A stretch of DNA of 64,000 nt from Lethocerus indicus (taxonomy: Eukaryota; Arthropoda; Insecta; Hemiptera; Belostomatidae). The notes beneath the pieces are model-generated. The model searched no databases, was not told the origin of the DNA, and saw nothing but the letters and a program-made list of their open reading frames with translations. Location: positions 42,166,230 through 42,230,229 of the forward strand of contig JACDQD010000001.1 of assembly GCA_019843655.1 (NCBI GenBank). The letters are read 5' to 3'. Below, in pieces: positions 24,801 to 35,144 of the stretch. The first letter of the stretch is position 1. Each line of letters begins with the position of its first letter. Position numbers and translations under genes: made by a program.

Positions 24801-26516
24801 TCAAAACTAACAAGAGAATAAATTGGAGTCTGCTATAGTGCTGAGCTCTTATAAAGTGTTAAATAAGTTGGGTGTTAATCTAACTCCTGTTTCGCAAGCT
24901 TTCTCTAATACCTGCTACTTTCACTTAGACTGTCTTCACTTTAACAGTGCAAAAGTTGGTAAAACTTCTGAAAATGACAAAAATTTAGCTACAGGTGAAG
25001 CCAAATAGTGATCCATTTTAAATTAAATGTATAAAATACATTGTGGAGAGGATAATTTCCTGGGGGTGTATCATAAATTTACTTACCGAATTAACAAAAC
25101 CCAAAATGACATACTTTTAAATGACATAAATGCGTTATATTGAAAGGAACTGCTTGAATCTGATCAATTATCGTGCTTGACCTTAGTGACAAGAGTTTCC
25201 TCGTAATGGGTTTTGTCGTAGACCCAACCGTCGGGGCAGTCCACTCTCTTTCTCTCGCCGTTAACCCCGATAGTGGCGTTCATAAAATGTTCTACTTCTT
25301 CGAATTGGTACATCTGACATTTGGAAAACCTGTCTTTTCCCCCACGTCCGTCCGCCCAGACCGGTATGAATGCCTTCGTAATCTCGTCGTCCGTTAGCCC
25401 TGGAAGGAAAAAAAAATAAACCAATTTATACCTTTCCTGTCCCCGCCCTCCTATTTCGTCGCTAGCAGGGTCGATTTCAGCCACTCGCAATCATCCATAG
25501 GATTCCGACTGACGGTACCGAAATTTGTTTCAACGATTCCATTTTGTTTTTTGTTTCTTATCTTTTTTCTTAATATCATAGCGCGACATATTGAGAAGGT
25601 ATACGTTTCTTTGGTGTCAGCGTGTTGTTTAGTGTTATATGCCGTTATGTGATTCAGCTGATTCGCCAAAGAGACCTAGTGACTGCAGTTGGGCGCCGGA
25701 ACGCTTTTTGAGCCCGCTACGTTATTAGCTCAGCGCTCGGTCAATTGGCAAGAAGCAGTTTTTACCCAGCCAACCGGGACCTATGCTAGTTAAGGTGCCT
25801 ATGGTGATATAGTACCACCAGTGCCCCAGTGATCAGTGCACCGACTCCGAGTTTCGCGAGCAGTCTAGAGACCCCCAACTGACAAGTGCAAAGTGCGTGA
25901 GTGAATGTGTGTGTCTACGCGAGTGAATGAAGTGAGTGTGGCTTAAGTTCTCGGGTTTTTATTGTAAATTTTCCCGTTTATTACACCAATATTGTAAATA
26001 ATTCGAGATAATGTATCATAATATTTAAGTATATATATGTAGAAAGACCCGTAGGCCGGAATGCATGTACGAATAATTATTTGTATATCGTTTTTATCGA
26101 TGGCGTATTTGTATTTATAGAAAAATAGAATTATTTGTATCTCGTATCCGGTTCGGGTGAATGGTGGTTTTCCCTCTGCGAGGGTGAGCCCACAATGTGG
26201 AGGAACAAATCGGATCAGAATGTATGGTTATATGTGAGTTATATTAGTATTATGCTATATTCAACTCTCCCTTCTTTTTAACATAAGGAAATATCGCTAA
26301 GGGCGAACGCTGATGATACTTACCGGTGGTATTGTAGGGTACACGACAGTAGTGTGTTGGCGTTGCGGTGATGAAAACGTGAGAGAACAAGAGAAATACC
26401 TGGGGAATGCTGGCAGGCAGCGATATGACAAGCAGGAAGAGCAGGTGCCGTCCCCGGCAGCCACCTCCACCCAACAGGGCCTCCTCCGCTATAACTCCTC
26501 CGCCGCTTTCCCGCAT
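21555..26516 (-). CDS. SLC22-type organic cation/carnitine transporter-like MFS gene, 10 exons
   Basis: Predicted plasma-membrane solute carrier of the SLC22 branch of the major facilitator superfamily; substrate unknown. Exons (minus): 26516-26324, 25399-25182, 24482-24379, 24070-23913, 23823-23664, 23409-23280, 23134-22906, 22478-22347, 22164-21983, 21821-21555. Every junction is GT-AG and keeps frame, giving about 590 residues, in the range of the family (~550). Family landmarks appear in order: a TM1-like segment ending FITATP; a Cys-containing extracellular loop with NTT and NAT glycosylation sequons; LDLVC before TM2; GWASDRYGRKG (MFS motif A); IPESPRWLLSRGR after TM6; DKLGRRS; LGELTPTNVR; LPETLHQNLSETI; then a polar tail. 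The start is the Met just before TM1; an upstream in-frame Met exists. AATAAA lies on the minus strand about 110 bases past the stop (21442-21447). The family call is firm; orthology to any named member is not claimed. Confidence 0.9.
21983..22164 (-). CDS. transporter exon 9, TM10-TM11
   Basis: Acceptor CATGGCAG. Encodes a hydrophobic span, then YVYLGELTPTNVRSTATAL, matching the family GELxPTxxR motif, then another span. Donor TTG|GTTAGT, phase 0. Confidence 0.88.
22347..22478 (-). CDS. transporter exon 8, TM8-TM9
   Basis: Acceptor TATTGCAG. Encodes DGIIEIPGYLLGWWVMDKLGRRS and a further hydrophobic stretch; DKLGRR is the second-half counterpart of motif A. Donor GCAG|GTAAAT, phase 1. Confidence 0.88.
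22701..22765. mobile_element. head-to-head PLE relics in transporter intron 7
   Basis: 22701-22725 in reverse complement reads CTAAAGATGGC joined directly to GAAACCGGTCTACC, a hammerhead region lacking the stem-loop II 3' half. 22726-22760 on the plus strand reads GAAGCCGGCCTAGC, then AAAAGACCAAATCAGC, the downstream part of the same block. Both are decayed. Confidence 0.6.
22906..23134 (-). CDS. transporter exon 7, central loop and TM7
   Basis: The acceptor TTTTCGATCAG|GTTGAC was chosen because it keeps phase 0 with exon 6. The more upstream ATTCAG site would break the frame. Encodes an Asn/Ala-rich loop stretch, LLEIFKDKVLLLRLNVLVFSY and a membrane span. Donor CTG|GTCTAT, phase 1. Confidence 0.82.
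23280..23409 (-). CDS. transporter exon 6, post-TM6 signature
   Basis: Acceptor CTGTGAG. Encodes LCWWIPESPRWLLSRGR, the most diagnostic SLC22 signature, and the start of the central cytosolic loop (VINQEKIPEH). Donor CAA|GTCAGA, phase 0. Confidence 0.9.
23664..23823 (-). CDS. transporter exon 5, TM4-TM6
   Basis: Acceptor TTGCCAG. Begins FMEMVSVKWRG, matching the family's MEMVGxxxR signature, followed by two hydrophobic spans. Donor GG|GTAAGT, phase 2. The upstream intron is only 89 bases. Confidence 0.88.
23913..24070 (-). CDS. transporter exon 4, motif A completion to TM4
   Basis: Acceptor AATTAG. Completes DRYGRKG, then FFPMLLTEGILSLATAL and RTIRSLFFPSMFQIP, matching TM3-TM4 of the family. 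Donor TAT|GTCAGT, phase 1. Confidence 0.88.
24379..24482 (-). CDS. transporter exon 3, TM2 and start of motif A
   Basis: Acceptor TTATAG. Encodes LDLVCKNRWLL, a membrane segment, and GWASD; the Arg codon of motif A is split over the next junction. Donor CAG|GTACTT, phase 2. Confidence 0.88.
24483..25181. other. transporter intron 2, no feature
   Basis: 699-base intron. It contains short unrecognised frames on the plus strand (24504-24821, 24823-25008) with no domain similarity. Confidence 0.6.
25182..25399 (-). CDS. transporter exon 2, extracellular loop
   Basis: The acceptor has a strong polypyrimidine tract ending TTCCAG. The 72 codons carry the large loop between TM1 and TM2: KCQMY, an NAT sequon, then DCPDGWVYDK and ETLVTK, the usual SLC22 spacing before the DLVC motif. 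The donor is AAG|GTCAAG, phase 0. Confidence 0.88.
25789..26140 (+). mobile_element. 5'-truncated Jockey-type 3' UTR in transporter intron 1
   Basis: Collinear with the 3' UTR of the element at 28383-29435: AGTTAAGGTGCCTA, CCCAGTGATCAGTGCACCGA, GTGCAAAGTGCGTGAGTGAA, TTCTCGGGTTTTTATTGTA and a short TATATATATGTAG run. It lies antisense to the transporter in intron 1. The exact 5' edge and any target-site duplication are not clear. Confidence 0.75.
26324..26516 (-). CDS. transporter exon 1
   Basis: Start codon, a short Gly-rich cytosolic N-terminus, the first membrane segment (LLFLLVISLPAS and on to VFITATP) and the start of the extracellular loop with HYC and an NTT sequon. The donor is G|GTAAGT, phase 1. 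A possible acceptor lies a few bases upstream of the Met, so an extra 5' non-coding exon is possible. No promoter was recognised. Confidence 0.8.
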
Positions 26517-26934
26517 ACCTAACGCCCTAAAAATGGGTTCTTTGTACTTGAATTTCATGAATGTACCAATGTGACTAGGATAAGTTAGGTAAATGAGGTG
26601 AATAGATATTGTCCAAGCTTTGAAGAAAAGCAGTTTTTGGCGGGGATGAAAAAATTGCAATCTCGTTGGACGAAGAGTCTAAATCCTAATATTAAAGTGT
26701 TTTTCAATAATTTTCTTCCTCAATTTCTTCTATTTTTGTTCACATCTAGCGATAAGTAAATATTGGGCTTAATTCAGTCGTTTTTTTTATTTATCAGAAA
26801 TTAATCCAATAGACCTGAGCCAAATAGGGTTCTTTGTACAACAGTAACTTAAAATAAATTTCATCAGATTTGTATTCGACAATAACCAAGTTTTATATAA
26901 AACTTGCTTAAAACTCACAATTACTAATCTATAT

Positions 26935-27025
26935 AATTGTCAAATTGCGTTTGTCTCTGTTGTGTGTTCTTCCATATGCATTTCCAAACGGCTGAACCGA
27001 TTTCCACCAAACTTTCAGCGTGTTA
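26935..27025 (+). repeat. repeat module with AACGGCTGAACCGATTT motif
   Basis: Reads GTCAAATTGCGTTTGTCT, TGCATTTCCAAACGGCTGAA, CCGATTTCCACC and AACTTTCAGCGTG. The module recurs at 27302-27390 and inside both arms of the large inverted repeat (46748-46855, 50515-50620). Similar motifs are common at Helitron-like elements from my recollection; that assignment is inference. Confidence 0.6.
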
Positions 27026-27301
27026 TTATAAAATTTATGCATTACGAGCCTTAACAGTTAACTTATTATCAAATTAACGAAAAATCGGCGTATATATCGA
27101 TATTTTGACATTTTCAGTTTTTGGATCGAAAAAAAAGGTCCAGGATTTGTATCAGGAGAACATGAGATGCAAGGAGATCGCTCGGTATGAATTTGGTAAC
27201 TTCCGAGGGCAGTTCTGCCCTCTGGCGGCGATTTTTCGACAGTGCTGCCAATACGCGGAAATTTCCCTACCTAAAAACTATCTTTTTAAACTTTTCTTAA
27301 C

Positions 27302-27420
27302 TTGTCAAATGGCGTTTTTCTGTGTGTGTGCGTTCGCTATGCATTTCCAAACACCTAAACCGATTTCCACAAAACTTTCAGCGTGCAATCATCTCATATC
27401 CGGTCAGGTCAAGAAGCACC
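27302..27420 (+). repeat. repeat module, second copy
   Basis: GTCAAATGGCGTTTTTCTG, then CATTTCCAAACACCTAAACC, ACTTTCAGCGTG, TCCGGTCAGGTCAAGAAGCA. The last block also occurs in the inverted-repeat arms, linking the module to the 129-bp array that follows. Confidence 0.65.
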
Positions 27421-27875
27421 TTTCCAGGATTATCACCGAATTTATAGCACCTATACAGCCAACCGAACACTCACATTTCGCGACATGTTCCCAGGTCACG
27501 GGGCAAACCAAAGATCAGCAGTGACCTCTACCCTGTACAACGTGAACTGCTGCTCTGATTATCACCAAATTTACAGCACCTTTACAGCTAACCCAGACAC
27601 ACATTTCGCGACATGTACCCAGGTCACGGGGTCAAGCCGAAGGTCAGCAGTGACCTCTACGCTGTACAACGTGAACGGCTGCTCTGATTATCACCAAATG
27701 TACAGCACCTTTACAGCTAACCCACACACACATTTCGCGACATCTTCCCAGGTCACGGGGTCAAGCCAAAGGTCAGCAGTGACCTCTACGCCGTACAACG
27801 TGAACGGCTGCTCCGATTATCACCAAATTTACAGCACCTATACAGCTAACCCACACACGTTTCGCGACCGCCAAC
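27421..27875 (+). repeat. 129-bp tandem array, about 3.5 units
   Basis: Anchor TGTACAACGTGAAC occurs at about 27534, 27663 and 27792, a period of 129 bases (43 codons). Because the period is a multiple of three and the unit is stop-free, a 174-codon frame (27383-27907) runs through it with a repeated YHQIYSTFTANPHTHFAT motif. No family recognised; probably a repeat rather than a gene. Confidence 0.85.
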
Positions 27876-28388
27876 AGGTATCTTACAATAATTTTTCCTA
27901 TTCTTAGAAATATTTAGGACTATTTTGTCATTCAATTCAAAATTACAAACTATTTATGCATTGAGATACAAGCAATAATTAGTAAAGTATGATTTCAGAG
28001 ATAATGATCCTAATAGTGATAACACCAGTACTTATATCTTACATTTTTGTTTATGCAGCGAAAGGTAGAATTATGAATGTAGTGTACTCTCAAGTAAATC
28101 ATTATTTCCCTATAGTTAATATGATAATTGATAACATATATACACGATTAATTCCCAAGTTTTGTTCTTATATCTGGACTTTATTAACCAACATTTTTTC
28201 AAGTATTTGTTATTGTCCTCTCTTTCTAAACCCCTTATAAAGGGGAAGAAATTGGGTGCCTACCCAAATATATTATTAACATATATCCTGTGTACATTTA
28301 AACGTATAAAGATATTCGTAAATTTGAATGCTGTACACGGTCTCAGTTTCACCACGTTGATAGCACAATGCAATAGTAGCACTTAAAC

Positions 28389-28965
28389 TAGAATTGTGGA
28401 AAGTAAAGAGTAACGCGTCGAACACTGAAGCAATTCTTTTTACGAACCCGCGGACGACGAAAAACAAACCGACAGTACTCCGGTCAAAATCGGTCAAATA
28501 CCTCGGACTGAACATAGACGAAAAGTTGCTGTGGTCAACTCATAGACAGGCAGTAAACCAGCAGGCCAAAAGCAAACTAGGAAGACTCTACTGTCTTCTC
28601 AAGTCAAAGGTGCTCAATGAGAGGTCGAAACTGACCTATACAAAACAATAATCAGGCCCTCCCTACTTTACGCGTGTCCCGTTTGGCGTAACGCAGCCAA
28701 CACACACTTGAAAAAAAATACAAATCACTCAGAACAAATGCCTCCGAATTTCCCTCGACATACCCCCAAGAACACGAACAGAACGCGTACACGACTTAGC
28801 CCAGACACCTAAACTGGACGAAATAATAGACAAAATAACGACCAAACACAGAGACAAACTTCAAATCCACCCAAATCCCCTGGCATCTTCCTCCCAGCTA
28901 CCCCAAAAGCCCCACTGTCAACCCAAAAGACGTACCACAAGGAGGAGGGTCCTCACGCCCAGCTA
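28389..28965 (+). pseudogene. Jockey-type reverse transcriptase C-terminus, two frameshifts
   Basis: Reads WKVKSNASNTEAILFT and VKYLGLNIDEKLLWSTH, then after a shift near 28640 LYKTIIRPSLLYACPVW, and after a second shift in an A-run near 28715 KIQITQNKCLRISLDIP, ending at TAG 28963-28965. These are the connection and thumb-side blocks typical of Jockey-clade polymerases. The catalytic YADD region is lost by 5' truncation. Confidence 0.85.
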
Positions 28966-29293
28966 GAAGACCCCCCAACCAAAGTGAAAGTGAAACAGTG
29001 TAGTGAAAGCTGTGAATGTGCCAGTTAAAGTGCCTATAGTGTATAGTGCTAACGACGGTATACGACCGGTCGTATACTGTCACCAGTGGCCCAGTGATCA
29101 GTGCACCGACACCGAATTTCGCGAGTAGTGTAGTGAACCCATGTGGCAAGTGCAAAGTGCGTGAGTGAATGTGTGTGTCTGTGCGAGGGAATGTAGTGAG
29201 TGTAGCTTAAGTTCTCGGGTTTTTATTGTATATTTTCCCGATTATCAATACAAAATTGTTAAATATTCACAATGAATGTACCATAATATTTAA

Positions 29294-29294
<1 letters not shown>

Positions 29295-29331
<37 letters not shown>
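29295..29331. repeat. (TA)n within the retrotransposon 3' UTR
   Basis: About 18 TA units at the place where the other 3' UTR copy (near 26030) has only about four, so it grew from element sequence. Confidence 0.9.
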
Positions 29332-29336
<5 letters not shown>

Positions 29337-30332
29337 AAGGCCAATAGGCCGGTATGCATGTAGGAATCACCATTTGTATATTGTCTCATCGACGTATCAT
29401 TTGTATTTAATGAAATAAAACTTGTTTGAAATTGAAATAGTAGCACGTTAGTTCAATATAATAATTCGCTCTAACCGGTAATCAGTGCAGGGGAAAAGCG
29501 TCGGGCCCGGGGTTCGATTCCCCCACAATTTCGCCAAAGTTTTCTTTCAATTCTAATGTCACGTGATCATAAAAAGAAGAGCTCACAAACTGAAATGGAA
29601 AAGTGATTATCTAAATAAAAAGTGGGTTAAAGCCCGGTGCAAGGGGTGTATATGAAAAGCGGGCGCACTTACGGTTTGTGTGCAGCGGTGTTTCTACTGG
29701 GAGCAGCAGGCGGAATGGAACAGAGACGACAGATGATTACACTGCCCGATAACGCCAATTGCCCGCCGGGCTTTAGATAACTATTCCTCCGTTTATTCCC
29801 GTTTTATTTAGCTCTCCTACAATGTAAATACCAAAACAAACGGCAAGCAGACAAACGATACGCGCAAAAAGAGAACTAAATGCCTATCATTTTAGCTATA
29901 TCCATTATCTTGTCAACTACGATTATTCTAGAGGCCGCACATTTTGCTATCGCAATACGTAAGTGTCAAATTATTTTACACCCGAAGTATTTTTCTACCG
30001 CTAATAATATGAATTTTTTTTAAATAACAATTATTGGAGTTCCGTTCTGTTCTTTTTGCAGTACGGACGTGTTTCAAGCCGCTCTCCGCTATTATCGTTG
30101 CATTCGCTGTTATCGTAGTGTTCGAGTTGTTCCTTCCTAGTGTACGTCTCGTGTTTTTTTAATGTGTTTAATAGTGCGTTACTGTTCTTCATTAACGGTG
30201 CCGAGTTATCGGGCAATTAGTGAAAACATTACGTGACAACCCGTGCATACCTGTCGTCCCAGTTTAAACCAGGCCGTTCAAGATAAAGCGGAGACATTAT
30301 CGGTGTTTATATAGTATAGCCCTGTACCACCC

Positions 30333-30600
30333 CACACCTTCACGCAAATAGGAATCTATCCGATCGAGCCAGCCAGTCACGTAGAAATACTAAACACCAT
30401 ACGGAAGGTAAAGGGTAGGACCGCCCCAGGTATCGACAGTCCGACGAACAGCGTTGTTAAGAACCTACCGAAGAAATCATACTGTCCAGGCTCCGCGAGG
30501 AAATTGAATACCTAGAAATTATCCCCCGGCCACAATTCGGGATGGGAAACAAAATTTCCCACCCCCATCATATTTCACAGTTAAGGGGGCTTTCAGCATA
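30333..30600 (+). pseudogene. Jockey-type reverse transcriptase N-terminal fragment
   Basis: Frame reads EILNTIRKVKG, TAPGID, NSVVKNLPKK, the classical non-LTR pattern before RT motif 1. After a shift, about 30530-30595 reads PQFGMGNKISHPHH, like the QFGFRxxHST block. A region between the blocks is missing. No catalytic motif remains. Confidence 0.7.
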
Positions 30601-30733
30601 AAAGAACAGTGTTTACCCTCACCTAGTTATACAATTCGATCATAGATAGCGTCAGTGTCAACAGATGGACCTTTTCCCACAATCAGTGCGCAGATAAAAG
30701 CCTATAAATAATGTGAAATATTCGGTATTTTTT

Positions 30734-30737
<4 letters not shown>

Positions 30738-30783
<46 letters not shown>
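30738..30783. repeat. (TA)n microsatellite
   Basis: About 45 bases of TA dinucleotides. Confidence 0.95.
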
Positions 30784-30785
<2 letters not shown>

Positions 30786-31439
30786 TGTTACTATTTTCAA
30801 TAAATTCTTATATCTACATATTGGAGTAAATGCATAAATCTCGTTGGTTAAGTGCGACAGACTTTTTTTCTTATCTCCCACGGTTTTTACTTGTTCCCTT
30901 ATTTTAACGAAATCCGGGCATTTAATCATCCTTTAGGTCGTGTCGTGAAGTCATAAGGTGAACTGCAATTGGGATAGGCGGACGTTGTAAAGCGAAATGA
31001 AAAGCTTTACGAACGTCGATGAAAAATCCGTCGGTCCCGGGAGTAGAATGTAGGACGCTTTCCCGGAACGAATACGCGAAAATGGGAGAGCGACCGGTTG
31101 CAACTACCATCTTCAATGTAACGTTCAGGGAACCGGTAAGTGAGAAATTTATGTTAAATTAGACAATTTAAATAAAAATATCTAATTAACAGTTACTTAC
31201 CTGCATTGTGTGACTACTGTTTCTGTTGTAAATATTATATTCATATCGGATATGTAGCAAGTTCTGACAATTTAAACTCAATAGCCTTTAGTTCGTTCAT
31301 TCGTCTTTTTAGGATTTGGGAAAAGGAACTTATGCCTCGGAGATTATTGATATTTTTTTTTATTCATTTTGTGCACATTCTATTCTTTGTCTCGGTGTCT
31401 TTGGACCACATTTTTGTACAAATGAATTCTTAAAAGAAT

Positions 31440-31530
31440 TTCAAGGAATCAATAATTGAGCTTCACTTTAATATGACACCTTGGCCAAGCCTAATTCGAC
31501 CGACACAGGCTAGATTTTCGAGTCCGATAT
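31440..31530 (+). repeat. dispersed repeat shared with 33973-34065
   Basis: GGAATCAATAATTGAGCTTCA and the ACAGGCTAGATTTT block are shared with 33973-34065 (ACAAGCTAGATTTT) in the same order and orientation. Class unknown. Confidence 0.55.
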
Positions 31531-32029
31531 CCCGTCTGATGGAAAGAAAAAATAAAAAAAAATATTGTAACCATTCTTTATTCCTGAGCCCTACGATTTC
31601 TGTAAAATGTATAAATTAGCTATTTCAACTCACTGTTAATTAATGGTGAAAAATGAAAACCCTCCAATTTGCTTCAACTCTCTTGACTTTCACTTGAATT
31701 CCAATCAGAAGGTGCACACGAAATAATTATCGCATTATGTAATTTACGATTACTTTGTGATACGATTTTGTAACATTTTTTGTATAATTTTCGCTTAACC
31801 GCCGCCATCTCTGTGCCGCAGGAAGAGCATGGGGACATGAGTGCGCCGGTTAAAAAAGAGCATGTGCGAACCGGAACAAGGAAGCGTTACAACATTGACA
31901 ACATCCCCCACAGTACACCAGAGCCTGTACCCGATCCCTATTGTGTACCCCTCACCCCTCAAAGGGTGCACCTCCTATTTTACCCGCTAACGGATTTTAG
32001 AGCACCCTTCTTTTTTACTCTTTTATTAA

Positions 32030-32137
<108 letters not shown>

Positions 32138-32371
32138 ATTGAACTCTCAAACTTATATTTTTTAATTTGTCCATTAATATCCCGAAATTTAATGGAAATA
32201 ATTTTTTTTGTGAAACCGTTTCAATCATTAAATTTCCAATGATTGAAAACAATAGAAAATTTTCTTTTTACTAGTAATTCCATGTTTAATTTTTACACGT
32301 TCATCTACATTTACTTATCGATAGCTTAGAGTAGTAATTTATACTCCATAGAATATATTCTGCTAAATAAT

Positions 32372-32860
32372 TTTGATATAATTGGTATCGCGCTTGACCC
32401 TAGGCTCACAGGTATGGCCCACCCCTGCCCTATACACAGATTATTATATTCTCTCAACATTGCGATATATCCATATTAATATGCAGTACAGACTAGCCTA
32501 TCCGATATAAGCATGCCGGCAGACCGCGAGATTAGCGACAATGTCGAATAATATAATAGGGCAGCGTTATGAAAAAGACGTGAAACTGCTATAGTTTTAC
32601 TCAATACGAACCTAAAAATCATATTTTACAACAAAAAAGACTAGAAGTAACTGAAAAAATGAACTTACAGTTACAGAATTGTCTGAAGTTGTGATAAAAG
32701 AAAATGTTGAGTGCAGTGCTGCGAAATCTGGGTCCCATTCGTTGAATTCATTACGAAACCCTGAACCTGATGTTTTCATTTTTTCTGATCAGTGGTTTTT
32801 TTCGATAGTATGTCTGTCCGTATTTTCGGAAATACGGAATGTCGGATAAGCGAAGGTCGC
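32372..32860 (+). mobile_element. hAT-like transposon relic, plus copy
   Basis: 32378-32450 reads IALDPRLTGMAHPCPIHR, matching the hAT C-terminal LLDPRFK block. 32640-32850 encodes LTVTELSEVVIKENVE and FIFSDQWFF and ends near a CGGAATGTCGG block. Both segments recur inverted at 36770-37533, so they belong to one element. Fragmented and not functional. Confidence 0.55.
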
Positions 32861-33972
32861 CGAACGATTTCCGGCGCGAGGAATTGATTTTTTATTCTTT
32901 TTCATTTAAAAGAAATTTGTATACGCTTGCGGATAAATTGAAGATAATAATAACTGTGTTTACTGTTCCTACCCTCTATGTCGGAACCCAAAGGAGAGTT
33001 TCACTTTGCGTCGACTTAAAACTAAATTCAAGGCCAAATGGCGGGTCGAAAATTTAAAAAATTAGTCGGAGTAATCAATAGCGTTCTGTACTATTGGTTC
33101 ACGGCTCCCAAACCTGGACCCGTCCGTCCGGTCTATTTTATCTTCACAACTGGACAAACCGGATATGGCCAACGCGCTATAGAACAGCTGCAATGGGATT
33201 AATCCGGCGTCGTTGCCACTATCTAGAGCGGCCGTTCCCAACGGGGGCCGCCGTGAGGTGTCAGGGGAGGAAATGCGAAGGAGAAAATGTAAAGAAAAAA
33301 ATAATAAATTAGGAAAGTTCCATGGGAATGAGATACTTATACTAATTTATATCAAAATATTTCCTGCGGCCTTGATTCAATTTTTTTCTGAATTTATATA
33401 CCGCGTAATAGAGCCTGTTACCGATACTCTCGAGAATTATAGTTAGAGTCTAGTGTATATTCTGCATTCTGTCAGAATACATTTCACTGTTATTGGCTTT
33501 TTGCATTCTTCGCCAAACGGTTCATGTTGGCCCAGTAGTAGGCGCTGACGCGCTCAACGTTGTGTGTCCCGTTCTCGGGTTGTTCGTTATTACCTCTTCT
33601 TTCTTTCTCACGTTTTGATCCGTGATTCAATTTTCGGTAGTAAACTCTGAAATCTAGCGGAATAATAATCAGTGAAACTGTTTCAATCATTAATACGTTA
33701 AGGCATGTCTCAAGACACGCGCGCCTGCACAAATACACGACCGAGATTTTTACGCGACTAAAAATAACTCCATTAACATACGATACGAGTATTTAATTCT
33801 CTAACCAAATTTGTTTTATTTCCGTTGCTTCATTGCTTATGTAGATCATTTGGGACATTTAACAAATAAATGAATTCTTAGGTTTAGCGATTTTATTAAC
33901 ATAGACGTACCTACCTTAACTGGATCTTAGTTAGATCCGTTTGATGTGGAGGCCAGTTCTGTTGAAACACAT

Positions 33973-34065
33973 ATCCTGGAATCAATAATTGAGCTTCAGT
34001 GTGGCTCTTCGGTCAAATCTGAATTCAACCAACACAAGCTAGATTTTTGGGTGAAGTCCGAAGTT
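33973..34065 (+). repeat. dispersed repeat, second copy
   Basis: Partner of 31440-31530. Confidence 0.55.
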
Positions 34066-34861
34066 GTAGGAAAGAGCTGTAATATTCTTCGTGGCATTTC
34101 CATATACACGCTGGAGAGTGGTTTGAGCGGAGTTATCGCTTTTATGTAAAAGTTTACATTTATAAAATTCCTTTTAAATTTATATTTTGGTCACATATTT
34201 CAACAATAAAATTCTTCTCTGTTAGTTCAATTTTTCAAAGTAATTAATATTCAAAAATATAAAATAAAAATTATCAAACAGCTTTATTATACTCGGTATT
34301 TAATATGAATAGAAAAGTTATTTTTGCCATTTACACTATTTTGCGATTACGAAATCTTGAATGAAAAGTAGAATACAATTTTAAAAAATTCTAAAAATGT
34401 AAAATTTTAAAAGTTTCTATTCGTCACAAAATGGAGGTCGTAAGTCGTTTTGGGTGGACTGCGAGGTTTGCCTATAAATTTAGAAAGTAATAGCAGAGGT
34501 TGATTAAAAACTCATTTATTCGTCATTAATCTAAATGAAAATATTTTGATATTCTTTTTTTACTTAATGGTCCTTCTATTAATGAGAAAAATTGAAATAT
34601 AGTATTTTCAGTATTACACACTTAAAGACTTTATGAACGAGGGAGCTAATTAGATGAAAAAAACAATGTATTCAGTCACCGTATTCGGTATGTTTTTTAT
34701 TCAGTCAGTATATTTAGTATGTGTCGATACCTATGAAGGTAATAACTTAGTTCAGATTCTTGTATGAAACGTTCCTAAATAATATTTTATTCACATATTT
34801 CAAATATTAAGTTCGACCCTGGCCTAGTAATTTTTCAATACATAGTATAATAATTGTCAAC

Positions 34862-35023
34862 ACCGTAGATTTTGTGTGTTTCTGTTTCCTCTCGCTGGTT
34901 TGGTCTTTTGCTATCAGGCTGCTTTGGCTGCTAGCAAAAGACCAAACCAGCGAGAGGAGACAGAAACACAAAATCTACGGTATTCTGACCCCTCGCACAC
35001 CACAAAACAGGTATGTTAACATA
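34862..35023 (+). mobile_element. PLE terminal block, near-palindromic head-to-head pair
   Basis: 34862-34913 and 34932-34981 are inverted repeats of about 51 bases differing by one substitution and one 2-base indel, with an 18-base spacer. Each arm begins at TAGCAAAAGACC, the sequence just 3' of the predicted ribozyme cleavage site. The right arm continues to ACAAAACAGGTA like the other PLE copies. Confidence 0.82.
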
Positions 35024-35086
35024 ATTGTCAACAGTGAAAATTAAAAATAAATCATTTATTTGTATACAATATTAAATTTAGAGTCT

Positions 35087-35093
<7 letters not shown>

Positions 35094-35140
<47 letters not shown>
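35094..35140. repeat. (TA)n microsatellite
   Basis: About 47 bases of TA dinucleotides between two PLE blocks. Confidence 0.95.

Positions 35141-35144
<4 letters not shown>

Larger units (their letters stand above)
28383..29435 (+). mobile_element. 5'-truncated Jockey-type non-LTR retrotransposon with TSD
   Basis: An 11-base target-site duplication AATAGTAGCAC flanks it (28372-28382 and 29436-29446). It contains the C-terminal reverse-transcriptase region, a ~470-base 3' UTR with an expanded (TA)n at 29295-29331, AATAAA near 29413, and an A-rich tail ending GAAATTGA. A clear target-primed retrotransposition product. Confidence 0.9.

Noticed and set aside
25690..25720. TTGGGCGCCGGAACG resembling an LTR primer-binding site
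   Set aside because: Match is partial and no LTRs or gag/pol coding surround it.
29428..29532. tRNA-like segment with GGTTCGATTCC B-box and a 7-base end pairing
   Set aside because: The 5' strand of the end pairing is the retrotransposon tail, and no D or anticodon stem forms. Only the B-box-like piece stands.
30922..31116. Minus frame with FFIDVRKAF resembling an RT motif
   Set aside because: Single short resemblance without neighbouring RT blocks.
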